Below, one piece after another: positions 1 to 10,421 of a stretch of 64,000 nucleotides of DNA (within the stretch, counting starts at the first letter, position 1; every line of letters begins with the position of its first letter). The notes beneath the pieces are model-generated. The model saw only the letters and a program-made list of their open reading frames with translations. It had not been told where the DNA came from and did not search any database. Source of the stretch: Vitellaria paradoxa (Eukaryota > Streptophyta > Magnoliopsida > Ericales > Sapotaceae); NCBI GenBank assembly GCA_019916065.1, contig CM034236.1, forward strand, positions 50,558,690 through 50,622,689, in the 5' to 3' direction. The translations under genes were made by a program, and so were the position numbers.

Positions 1-1108
1 TTTTAACCCACTTCACATATATTTTGGTATTGCTACTATTTTAAACTCTAGATATAAAGAAAATCTTTTTCATCAATTATTAGATATGATATATGGCCTG
101 AAAGTGCCCAAGAATAATTAAATAATATTAAAGAACAAACGCAAGTTCTAATGGGTTGGTATAATACTAATCGTAAAACTGCTCAAACAACTACCGTCAC
201 AACGTCCTCCTCTCATCGTGACTTTGATGGCAATACATCCATTTGGAGAAGAATAACATCTCGACGGACAGATTTATCAACAAATGCTAGTTCATCAAGT
301 TCATCCAGTCTGCAACGTTATCTCGGTATACCTCCGATAGAAAATAAAAATGATTTTAAATTTTTAAACTAGTGGAAGGGACAACAATCTAACTTTCTAG
401 TTCTTTCAGCTTTAGTTTGTAATATCCTTACATTTTCAGTTTCTACCGTGGCATCCAAGCAAACGTTTAGTGCAAGTGAGCGCGTTATCAGTCAATTCAG
501 GAGTCGACTGGCCCCTCCGATAGTAGAAGTCTTAATGTGTTTACGAGATTTGTATATCACAGAAAATAAACAAGAAAAAGATACAGAAAAAAAGCAACTT
601 GTCTTTGATTTTAATGCAATGTATTTAAGTGAAAGAGAAGAACACACTAGTGGATCCAGTAATGAATAATAATGATGTATAGATAGAATAATATTTGTAA
701 ATTATAATTACTCTTATAGGTGCCAATCTAGTTGAGACGTATAAGAGGTGAAGTGATGTACTTATTTATTACTCTATCATTTTTTTTTTTATAATTCTAC
801 ATTTGTAAATTGTACTCTTAAATTTAATGTTAATTATGCAATTACTTGTTGTTTAATAAATTTTAATTTTTGTTAATAATTATTTTAATGTGTTTGGTTA
901 AGTTTTATTTTGTATTTTGTTTATTATAAAAAATTTTAAAAATTAAAAAATATTAAAAAATAGGCTGGATCAGTAGGGGCAAGTCGGGGCGGGGATTGGT
1001 AATCCTGGCTCGACTCGACCTGACCTGAAAATGTGGAGGGGCAACTGGGGCAGGTTGACCCTGGGTGAAGGGACAAGTCAAGTCTGACCCGACCCATTTA
1101 CACCCCTA
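1..1108 (+). mobile_element. hAT (Ac-like) transposon, 3' end, 5' part off window
   Basis: The 3' portion of a hAT-superfamily DNA transposon runs in from the left edge. Coding remnants of a RICESLEEPER-type transposase occupy about 7-669. They are followed by an AT-rich untranslated stretch and then a GC-rich terminal segment from about 960, which ends in CCATTTACACCCCTA at 1108. Read on the other strand this is TAGGGGTGTAAATGG, the usual start of plant hAT elements of this class. The left terminus and the 8-bp target duplication lie outside the window, so the right boundary rests on the terminal motif alone. Confidence 0.7.
7..669 (+). pseudogene. hAT transposase C-terminal half, broken
   Basis: Transposase of the plant Ac/Tam3 (RICESLEEPER, BED-finger) group; the enzyme would cut and rejoin hAT ends. 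Segment 7-105 reads as the end of the RNase-H-like region (NPLHIYFGIATILNSRYK, matching the family's NPLL...LDPRYK block). Segment 151-372 is a serine-rich linker. Segment 370-669 is the hAT dimerisation domain, with WKG, then VSTVASKQTFSASERVISQF and RSRLAPPIVEVLMCLRDLY. In the family this block normally reads VASESAFSTGGRVLDQYR. In-frame stops separate the three blocks (after 114 and around 370-390), so no intact protein is possible. The catalytic N-terminal part lies off the left edge. Confidence 0.8.
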
Positions 1109-1590
1109 TTTGGGAATCAAGTATCAAAATTTGATTTTATTTATTTATTTATTTATTATTATTTTTTGTTTAGTAATTAAACAAGTGAAAAAAGCCAACT
1201 TTTATCATGCGTACGTAAATTTTTCTCTGTGTGAGTATTTATTATTATTATTTTTTGTAATTTTTTTTTATTGATGTGAACAGCATATCAAAAAATTATC
1301 CTATAAAAAAATTAAATTGACTACTTAATTAGTTCCGAAATGGAGCCTTATTAGTCTCCTGTGAATACCAAATTTAGGGTTTCAATTCGAAACGAACAAT
1401 AAACGTAAGGCAATACCTTTCAAAAAAAATAAATAAATAAATAAACGTAAGGCAATACCTTTCAAAAAAAAAAAAAACGTAAGGCAACTGAAAAAATGAC
1501 CATGGTCTGTTGGTTGCTCTCAGCCCAGTCAAAATCTTATATAGCCCAGTTAGGAGCAGGCGGAGAAGATGAGGGCCCCAGACCATGAGC

Positions 1591-2435
1591 TGGGGCCCTG
1601 AGCGGGGTTGAAGAGTGGGTGTTTTGTCAACTTGGGCTTCATTCGGAAATGGCTAACTTGTAGTTACTTTTTAATTTTTTTTTAAACAATTGTTCTTTTT
1701 TTCTAAGTAAAATGATCAAAATTAATATTATCTTATATTTTAAACTTCTTTTAAACTACCAAGGGCCAATATATCAAATTAACAAAAAGTTAAAAATTTA
1801 AATATTAAAAAATTAAATTTTTTTCATTTGAAAAGAAAAATTAATTTTTTAATAATTAATTTTTTTAACCTTTTTATTACTTTGATATTTTTGCTCTTCA
1901 TAATTTAAAAGAAATTTAAAATATAAGAAAGTAATTTAATCATTTAAAAAAATCTAAAAAACTTAGTAGGTAGAAGTTGTGTAGTTAACTAGCTTTGCAT
2001 GCAGTGTCTTAAAAATTAGAATAATTAAGGGGTCATTTGATTTACTTTTCTATTTTTTATTTGTTGTTTTTATTTTTCTGTTTTCTATTTTGATCTCATT
2101 TTTCATTTTGTGCTTTTCAAAATAAAGAAAACAGCTCAAAATTCATTTGGTTACTTATATTTTCAAATTTTGTTTTTGAAAACTAAGAATAAGTTTACAT
2201 ATGAAATAAAAAATGATAAAAAGGCGTTTTAAAAGTTTTTAACAAACAAAGAAAATCTCAAAACAAGGAGAATAAAACATTTTCCGTTCTTTCATTTTAA
2301 GATTTTTAACACATGAAACAAAAAAAAAAAAAAATAGAAAATACAAAAGTAAACCAAATACCATCTAATTAACTTGGGGGTCATTGAACTCGGGCCCTAA
2401 GCAGGGTAAAGAGGTGTTTTGCCAACTTAGGCATA

Positions 2436-2474
<39 letters not shown>

Positions 2475-2705
2475 AGCCTTTTTATTTTTGTCTTTTTAAA
2501 ATAAAAAATTAAAATTTTTTTGTAAATACTTTTTTAACTTTTTATTAATTTAACATTTTTGCTCTTTATAATTTATAATTTAAAATAAATTTAAAATGTA
2601 AGAGTATAAATTTGATATTTTAATAAAAAATTAAAAAACTTAGTAGGCATAAGCTGAAAAGCCACCAGCTTCACATACAAAGCCTTAGAATAATTAGAAT
2701 ACTTA
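1591..2705. repeat. Diverged direct duplication split by a MITE
   Basis: Two blocks share the same order of landmarks. Block one (1591-2022) starts GGGCCCTGAGCGGGG, then GTGTTTTGTCAACTTGGGC, and ends CTTAGTAGG...AATTAGAATAATTAAGG. Block two (2390-2705) starts GGGCCCTAAGCAGGG, then GTGTTTTGCCAACTTAGGC, and ends CTTAGTAGG...AATTAGAATACTTAA. Both contain a similar AT-rich core ('aaatttaaaatataag' type). The MITE at 2029-2366 lies between them, inserted at or near the junction. Confidence 0.7.
2029..2366. mobile_element. MITE family B, copy 1
   Basis: About 340 bp bounded by GGTCATTTGATTTACTTTT on the left and AAACCAAATACCATCT on the right, an imperfect inverted pair. The interior is a poly-A/T-rich palindromic body. 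It shares its internal text (CATTTTGTGCTTTTCAAAAT, AAAACAGCTCAAAATTCATT) with copies at 20756, 51174, 57971 and 58988. It has no coding capacity, as expected for a non-autonomous inverted-repeat element. Confidence 0.75.
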
Positions 2706-3485
2706 ATTAACTTGGTTTGGAGCTGGAATGGGATGGCTGTGTCACTTAGTTTGCCCTTACCTTAATACACCACATTACTGAAGGCAAAGACGAAACTATA
2801 ATTAGACAAAATTAATTTACGTAAATGCATTATATTTTGTAATTAAAAAATTTAAGATATGCGTAATTGACCTCTTTTAGAAATTTAGTGTAATTACTAT
2901 TTCTTTTTTATAAATCAAAATATTTTAACACCTCCCTAAATATTTTTGGCTCTACAATTACTATAGGCATAAAGAGCCCAAGAAATACATGGACAGGGTC
3001 TTTCAAATTCATAAGTTCTTCTAATGACAATAGATCCAATTCAAATTATTAATTAATCACAATTAGAAATTAAATTGATAATAGAGAAACTTTTAACAAA
3101 TCAGTAAGATAAAACTTTAAATCCAATCATCGAGATTATCTAAAATTTTCACTATAAAAAGTCTGATTACTTACAAGAAATTAACACTGAATACTCTACG
3201 ACTTGTTGCACATATTGTATCAATACTCTTACTCGATTCCTTAATATATCATAATCAAGTGACAAAATCTCTCTAAACCAAGTGGCAAAATCTCTCTAAC
3301 TTTTTAGAGAGAAAAATAGTCTTAAACTCCATCAAAACATCACAAAAAACAAATAAATAAATAAAGTAATTACTAAAAATAATCAATGAAGCTCTCAATT
3401 AAACTCACATAATATGTCTCTATTTACCCCCCCCCCCCTCTTTGGTTCTAAGTTTGAAACCACATATATAACAGAATAACAGAGT

Positions 3486-3776
3486 TCAAGACCAAAAGAT
3501 ATTCTGCAAGAAAACAGAGTTCAAGACCAAAAGATATTCTGAAAGAAAATCCACTCGAGCTTGAAATTTGCGACCTACCTTCGGGCTCCTTGAGGCCACG
3601 CACTTGTTGGGGCAATAAGTTACTCTATCCCTTGAACAAGCTATGGCTTGGTATCTTAATTGCTGGTTGTAGTCGATATTCCTATTGATCAAGTAAGATG
3701 AACATAAAAAATAAAAACCCAAAGAAAAAAAACAAAAAACAAAAATGGAAAAAATGCAGTTCCTAAGAGAATTCAC
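3486..3776 (-). other. Unassigned 96-codon reading frame with hydrophobic N-terminus
   Basis: I do not recognise this frame. Its predicted product opens with a hydrophobic stretch of about 25 residues (phenylalanine- and cysteine-rich, signal-peptide-like), followed by a short basic segment with three cysteines near residues 48-60 (ACSRDRVTYCPNKC). Small secreted peptides can look like this, but so can chance frames in AT-rich DNA: the F/K-rich start comes from T/A runs. Nothing around it argues for transcription. Kept only as a candidate. Confidence 0.12.
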
Positions 3777-5619
3777 ATCAAATCAGAGAAGGAAAATTAA
3801 TGCAATAATGTGTAGAACCTACAATGATTGTTTCTCAGGTTAATAAAGAAAATCAAGGAGAATCATAGTGCTTATGCAAACAGTAACACGTGGTGTGAAA
3901 AGCCAATTAACAAAACATGGCATCATCAACCTCAGATTGTTTTTTCCATCGTTTTGTCCTATTTATTTGGATGGTTACGTTCAATCAGCACAATTTCTAA
4001 TCAAATCGAGCGGCTAAAATATAACTTAATCACCACAAAGTTCCACCTTTAAGCATCCAAATTACAAACTTCCACCAACGGTGAGCTTCTAGCTCTCAAT
4101 AGATAAGATCAAGCACAATGAGCACCAACCACAATTTGACACACGATGCTGGTTACAATTGCTACTCAGAAACCTCGCATCCGCGAGACAAATGTCCAGT
4201 CACATACTTTTTTAATCCAAAAGCAAAGGACATTATGGACAATTATCACCTCGATCCCTTCCAAATTAATCCAATACCACCCACCCGACGTGCCAATCAG
4301 AACAAATGTTTTTGGGTGTCAAACGTCAAATAAGAAAAACAAAAGTTGCACTGCTTAAAAGCTGCTCCAAAGGAATCTGCTCTTTAAAACCAAGTTCCTC
4401 AACCAGATCAGTTGTACAACTTGGAATCACCCATGGCTCAAAAATATGGTGCAAGAACGGTCGTGGCCATAGATCTAACTAAGAAGGCATTGGAACAGAA
4501 ACCACCTCTGCACAACCGGTGGCACCCCGATATACCCGCAGTTGCTGAGGTTAATGTTGGAGAGCTTTTCAGGATAGAGATGATGGACGTCAGTGGTGGT
4601 ACGGTTACAAAGGAATACACTGTCCAAGACATCAAAAATTCTGATTCCTTTATTGCAAGTCACTGAGGTCTAGTTTGATACCCCCCAAAAAAAATTTAAG
4701 AATAAAATTTTTAATCCCTGAAAACCACGTAGCAACCTTAAGAATAGAAAGTAACCATACGTATGGCGCAACAAATTAATTGTGGTGGAACACTAATCTG
4801 TAATCTCTCTGAGAATCAACCTAATAAGAAGTTAGTATCTGCTTTTATCACATCAACAACGAAACGATGATCAAAACGGAAAAACTGGCTCAGGTACATC
4901 ATCTCCGTGGGCCAATTAGAGTTTTGGATGCAGAAGGGATTCCGGCAAAGCCAGGAGATCTTTTAGCCGTTGAAATATGCAACTTGGGTCCTCTCCCTGG
5001 AGGTGAATGGGGTTATACTGCAACACTTGACAGAGAACACGGTGGTAGTTTCCTGGCTGACCATTTTCCTTGTGCAACAAAGGCCATATGGTATTTTGAA
5101 GGAATATATGCTTATTCTCCTCAAATACCAGGTAAAATTTCAAAATTTTACTGTTCTGACCGAGCCCTAAAAACAATTACTATCTGGGTGTTTCCTGAAA
5201 TCAGCTAGTGTTAAATTTAGACCATTAAATTTATGGGTTCCTTTCTTACCCCACTTGAGCAATTTGTTACCTGACGGGGGTAAGATTTCGTGGCCTAAAT
5301 CACCCTGGGGTTATTGGAACTGCACCTTCGATGGAACTCCTTAATATATGGAATGAAAGGGAAAGAAAACTTGAAGAAACCGGCCTTCAAACTCTTACAT
5401 TATGTGAAGTTTTGCATCAACGGCCATTGGCACGCCTACCATCACCCAAAGGTTGCCTTCTTGGTAGGGTATACTTTATTTAAGATTACAAGTCCAAGTC
5501 ATTTTGGAAGCTTTTAAAACCCTCTAGACTATTTTCCTCTATACATCCATCTGACAACCTCACTAAGAAATCACAACAGACAGCTGGGTCATTATATTTC
5601 ACTAATTCTATGATTGGAT

Positions 5620-6265
5620 CATCAGAGGCCGTTTGGAGTGTGAAAAAAAATTAGAAGTTAAACATAAATGAAATTTTTTAGAATTTAAAGTGTAAAAAGT
5701 TGTTTTAAAATGATGATTAAATATTTGTATTAACTTTAATATAAAGCTATTAAAAATTATATAAAGTAACACGTAACAAAATTTTAGTGGGGAATTTTAA
5801 AAAATCTTAGAATTTTGTGAAATTTTTTGGTACAAATGTCAATCTAATTTTTTCAAAAATCTAACAAAATTCGTTTGTTCAAATGGATTTTGACAAATTT
5901 TTTGAAGAAGCTGAAATTTGTTGGAGTTTGGAAAAGTTGAAACTTTTGAAATTTTTTGGAGTTTTTAAAATTTGGGTGAAACTCCAAATGCCCCATTTGT
6001 GTTTGGAGTTCTGAAAAAGTTAAAAAAAAAATCAAAAGTTGATGTTGAAGTAATATAAAACTGACACGTAATAAAATTTGATCAGTAGAAGTTGGAAACT
6101 TTTGAAATTTTGTTAGAATTTTTTGAAAATATTTGAAGCTCCTAATGGAGCATGTGAATTTTCCAAACAGAAGGAAATGAGATTCCTTATACATATCATT
6201 TTTGTGGATAAATTAACAAAAAAATGGATTTTTTTAAGAAATACCTATTGATTTTGTTCTCATTT
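5620..6265. repeat. Inverted-repeat rich insert in formamidase intron 3
   Basis: Intron 3 (5469-6386) carries text of the type GGCCGTTTGGAGTGTG near 5628 and CATTTCCAAACCAGACC near 6261, an imperfect inverted pair. Inside are further opposed copies of the motif TTTGGAGTTT / AAACTCCAAA (around 5955-6012). This looks like one or two nested MITE-type insertions. No coding content is visible. Boundaries are approximate and no clear target duplication was found. Confidence 0.45.
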
Positions 6266-8157
6266 CCAAACCAGACCAAATCATATATATTATATATAGA
6301 GCTTTTTTCCCCAGTTTTTCCCCCTTCCATGAACAAGATGCAGGCATAATGTATAGGGTTATCTCATGGGCAATAATTGCATGTAGATTCAAAAGGGGAC
6401 TCCTGAATGGGAAAAAATTGCGAAGGAGGCTGCAAGGACAATTCCTGGAAGAGAAAATGGAGGTAACTGTGACATCAAAAATCTCAGCACGGGTTCAAAG
6501 ATATACCTTCCAGTATTTGTAGAGGGAGCAAATTTAAGTACCGGTGACATGCACTTTTCCCAAGGTGATGGTGAAATCACACTCTGCGGAGCGATTGAGA
6601 TGAGCGGTTTTCTAGAACTCAAGTACACTTCATATATCCCAGCTCTTTGCACTCCTACTTTTTTGGATCTTTGCCTTTTGCATGCATGAAAAATAATTCA
6701 AAAATAGCTCCCTTAATAGTTAATACAATTACATAAATAATACTAACGAACAATTTATAACACTTTAGAAATATAAGGTTAAAGTCAGAAGTCATAAAAT
6801 CTGAAAGGCTGGTGTGACTGCAGTCTGTAGGCCTCCAACACAGAGGAGTCAAAATTTAACAGCCAAGATAAGGAAATTGATTGGTTCCGAAGGCTTTACC
6901 CTATTCCATGCCAAGCATGGACACAACCATCTGATCCATATTCCCTATCCTAACTAGTTCACTACGTAAATGCGATAATGTGTGCAATCTGTTCAGAGTC
7001 AAAATCTGCTAAAGCACCAGCTTTCCTCTGAGGGAACGTAAAGTTCCCAATAATGGAAAAACATTTGGACCCCTTCCTAAATTATTTGTTTATATACAGG
7101 CCAATTACTTGAAAAAACTATGAAAAAACTATCCCAAAGGCTGTTGAGAAAATCAGAATGCTCCTTTGTTATTCATGGTCAAGCATGCCTCTCAGATACA
7201 TATTTGACAGCTGCCATTTCACACATCAGATGCCAAACCTATGTCATGTCCGCCCGACTTGTGTGCTTATGAGCATCACGGTGCGTCAATGTCAATTAGA
7301 AGATACAAACCCAGCTAACCATAGCCTCGAGAAAAACTAGTGGTAAAATTTCAAGAATCCAAGGCAGAGGTATGATTGCCTGAAAATTATATGAAAATTT
7401 GCCACAAGTGCTATAAAAACAAACCTTGAAATATTTTTGACTCCAAAAGGAAACAAGGTGTTTCTTTCCCTTCGAAGAAAAAAAAAATGTGTTTCTTCTA
7501 GTTGCTCTCACCAACACCATTGAGATCTTGCATTTCCCCCCACCCCACCCCCAACCAAAAAAAAAAAAAAAAGGAAATAAAACCATTATGCACTTGACTT
7601 CTTCCTATGGATCTGTATATCCATGACAATGATTAGCTAAATGGAAATAGAAAATCTTCCAAAATCTTTTACTAGAAAATAGGACCAGAATAATACAATA
7701 ATGGTATTTATGTAATAAAAGGACTCTTTATTAGATTATCTTTTTAAAAGTGATAGGCCCGCATGCATGCCACATCATTCTATTTTTATTTTCCAGAAAA
7801 CAAACCTGGTAGTATAGCACTACTCTTAACTATATATAAAAAAAGCTATTTACATTTCTCTACTTGTTCAGAAATCCAAGATGATTCCACTTTTTTTTTT
7901 TTTTTTTTTTCAGGTGTGAAATCATTAGAGGTGGAATGAAAGATTACCTCACACCAATGGGACCAACTCCCTTACATATAAACCCAATATTTGAGATCGG
8001 TCCAGTTGAACCAAGATTCTCAGAATGGCTAGTATTTGAGGGCATCAGTGTTGATGAGAGTGGGAAGCAGCACTACCTCGATGCAAGTATCGCTTACAAA
8101 CGTGCAGTGCTCAATGCAATTGACTATCTGTCCAGATTTGGGTATTCTAAAGAACAG

Positions 8158-8643
8158 CTCTATCATTTATCTCCCAATACAACATTTAGGCACCATTTGG
8201 ACAACTAGGAATTTTAAATCAATAGATTTGAAATTAAATCATATTAAAATATAAGTAATAAGAGTTAGTTTATAAAATAATACATGAAAGTTTTTCTAAT
8301 AATTATAAGTAGTGGTGTCACTACTTTCTAAAATGGTCGAGCCACTATTATGAAATATTTTAAATAACTACTATTTTCTAATAATTTCAAATTCCTTTAA
8401 GTTAAACTAATTAAATTCATGATGAATTCCCAATCCAAATTAACTAAGTTATATTTAAGCTAGTCTCCTTAATCAATTAAGCACCAAATCCCTTGATTTC
8501 AAATCCATAAACACAAATGCAACCTTATATTTCCTCTGAGAACTCCAAGTGAATGAAAGTATAAGGGTAGGGAGCACACAAAAACACAAGTATGATAAGT
8601 TAGGATTTTGGTATGTTACTGACCAAGGTATGTTGGCTGTCAG
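8158..8643. repeat. MITE-like sequence abutting formamidase exon 5
   Basis: Immediately after the last alignable codon of exon 5 (CAG ending at 8157) the expected GT donor is absent. The sequence becomes MITE-like: left text CACCATTTGGACAACTAGG then AATAGATTTGAAATTAAATC, right text near 8480-8530 GATTTCAAATCCATAAACAC and ACAAATGCAACC. Reversed, the right end reads GGTTGCATTTGTG then GGATTTGAAATC, similar to the left end. The reading frame stops at 8206-8208. The exact limits are uncertain; the interval given is the whole of intron 5. Confidence 0.45.
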
Positions 8644-9309
8644 ATCTATCTTCTACTATCAGCTTGCCCATGCGAAGGAAGGATTTCAGGAATAGTCGAT
8701 GTCCCCAATGCCTGTGTAACCTTTGCAGTCCCAACAGCCATCTTTGATCAGGTAATTCATTCTGTACACCGTTCTACAAACCAGCAGTAAACTAGAAATT
8801 CGCCTTGAGGGGTTAGTTAAATTTGTCTATAATTTAAGTGAAGCAACACACTAGTTTTTTATCATAAATAGTCATTAACCTATGGGATTCTAATTATTTT
8901 GAAAATTTAGGGGGGAGGAGAGGCGTGGCCACCACCAGTCCCCCTTCAGACCACCAGTGCTCCAAACGGACTTGATAACTCAATAAGATAATGATCATTT
9001 CTATCATTTGATCAATCCATACTTGCTACCTCCAGTTCCACTGCCAAGTTAGATTGCAAAACTTTGACATATCAAACACTCTAGTGAAAACAACTTTTAT
9101 CATTGGCTGGCTTAGATTTTTGTAATATCCTAAACAATTCCATAAAGAGCACTACTCCAAAAAATGCAACCAGCTCTTTTCATTAAAGAGCTTCCAATCT
9201 TCAAATCCATTGATCTATTGTACTTACACTTTCATCAATAGATGGAACTCATCATATCATCAAAAGCTAACATAAAGGAAAGAGATCAAGGGGAAAATGA
9301 ATGCTGCCA

Positions 9310-9755
9310 AAGAAGCACGAATACAGACACAGAATATGAATACAACATGATTATGCTAGCACGCTTATTTTTAAAATTGTCATGACACGACACTACAGGG
9401 ACACGTTAATAAATAAATATATATTTATTTACGTGCATGAAAAAACAACTACATTTTTTACTGAAAATGTGTTCATTTTTTTGTTAATATCTATTTTAAA
9501 ATATTCTATATACTACCAATTTAGAAGTTTTAACTCTTAAAAGTCCTAAAATGAAAGAATAAATGTAAATTCATATTATTTTTATCTTATCATGTTATTT
9601 CATGTTTCTCTTTTCCAAACTATGAAATGTTTGCTATACGTCTAAGTTATGAATGTGTCCCTCTAAGTGCCCAAAGAGTGTTCGATGAGTGCAGATATTC
9701 GACATGACACAATGCCAATAGGTCACCTTCCTAAAGTGTTCGTGCTTCATAGAAT
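9310..9755. mobile_element. MITE in formamidase intron 6 (GAAGCACG ends)
   Basis: About 445 bp flanked by AAGAAGCACGAATAC on the left and GTGTTCGTGCTTCAT on the right, which reverse-complements to ATGAAGCACGAACAC. It therefore has terminal inverted repeats of about 15 bp with two or three mismatches. The interior is AT-rich without coding capacity. A related but decayed left end (AAGAAGCACAGATACAAGAT) occurs at about 12036, downstream of the gene. Confidence 0.65.
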
Positions 9756-10421
9756 GCCACTAATAAATAAAAAAATTTAATTTGCTAAATTGTTATATGT
9801 TAAAGCATCCAACTCCAAACCAAATAGCTAGAAGCGGAGAAGTCCATTAGGATTTTATACTAGTTTGGGAGACTTCTGTCTTATCAATGCGGAATAAATC
9901 CCAATATACGCCCTCACATGCGACCCTCGTTTGCACGTGAAAAGGTAGATGGTGCACTCAGTACAAGATGTGCACATACAAGAGATTGAGAAGCGAAGAA
10001 GGGGAGGGGAGAGTTCTCCCAATTAACAAGAAGTAGAGAGGCCTAATTAGATCTTACAATGATTTGGAAAGGAGGCTTTGTTTTATCGAATGTGGGATAA
10101 ATCCTAATATTATACAATCCTAAAATGATAGAATCCATAGTTAAAACGTCAACAATTGAACAAATTCTTAAGAAAGCTGCATTAGGTTTACATCAAATGC
10201 TTGTCTATTCAGTCTAAATTGGAAAGCACATTGGCAAGCATAAGTGACAGGTAGCAAAACATGTCAAATTCAAGAATGTCACATTCCATGTAAATTAATA
10301 TATACATATATTAGGATTTTTATTTCCTATAACCATTTTTGTCTTGCAGGATATTCGTCCAAAAACCAACAAGGTTCCAGTCGGGCCACGACTTGTAAGG
10401 AAACCAGATGTCCTAAAATGA

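Larger units (their letters stand above)
1109..4432. other. Intergenic region, repeat-rich
   Basis: No gene is supported here. The stretch is AT-rich and holds a diverged direct duplication (1591-2022 and 2390-2705), a MITE between its halves (2029-2366), a 32-base poly-A run near 2439-2470 and a C run near 3427-3436. A minus-strand reading frame at 3486-3776 has a hydrophobic N-terminus but no family match that I recognise. The last 50-100 bases before 4433 would be the promoter and 5' UTR of the formamidase; I see no clear TATA box. Confidence 0.6.
4433..10421 (+). pseudogene. Formamidase (FmdA/AmdA family), seven exons, probably inactive
   Basis: Formamidase hydrolyses formamide to formate and ammonia in the cytosol. 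The family is recognised across all exons: PLHNRWHPDIPAVAEVNVGE (exon 1), GPIRVLDAEGIPAKPGDLLA and the WGYTATLDRE block (exon 2), HPGVIGTAPSMELLNIWNE (exon 3), RTIPGRENGGNCDIKNLS and GDMHFSQGDGE (exon 4), GPTPLHINPIFEIGPVEPRF (exon 5), CPCEGRISGIVD (exon 6), KVPVGPRLVRKPDVLK (exon 7). Exons by homology: 4433-4654, 4894-5131, 5278-5468, 6387-6622, 7914-8157, 8644-8751, 10350-10421. Phases match throughout, giving 436 aa against about 450 in the family. No stop lies inside exons 1-6. However, intron 1 needs a GC donor, intron 2 has lost its AG, exon 5 has no GT, and exon 7 hits TGA where the family has about 15-20 more residues. A working alternative transcript is possible but the lesions favour pseudogenisation. 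Confidence 0.85.

Noticed and set aside
3486..3776. RALF-type secreted peptide
   Set aside because: A hydrophobic start and a few cysteines are present, but the RALF YISY-like motif, the cysteine spacing and the C-terminal RCR-type end are missing.
4659..4660. GT at 4659 as the normal donor of formamidase intron 1
   Set aside because: It leaves exon 1 in phase 1 while exon 2 at 4894 must start in phase 0, so the protein would be frame-shifted. The GC donor at 4655 fits the phase.
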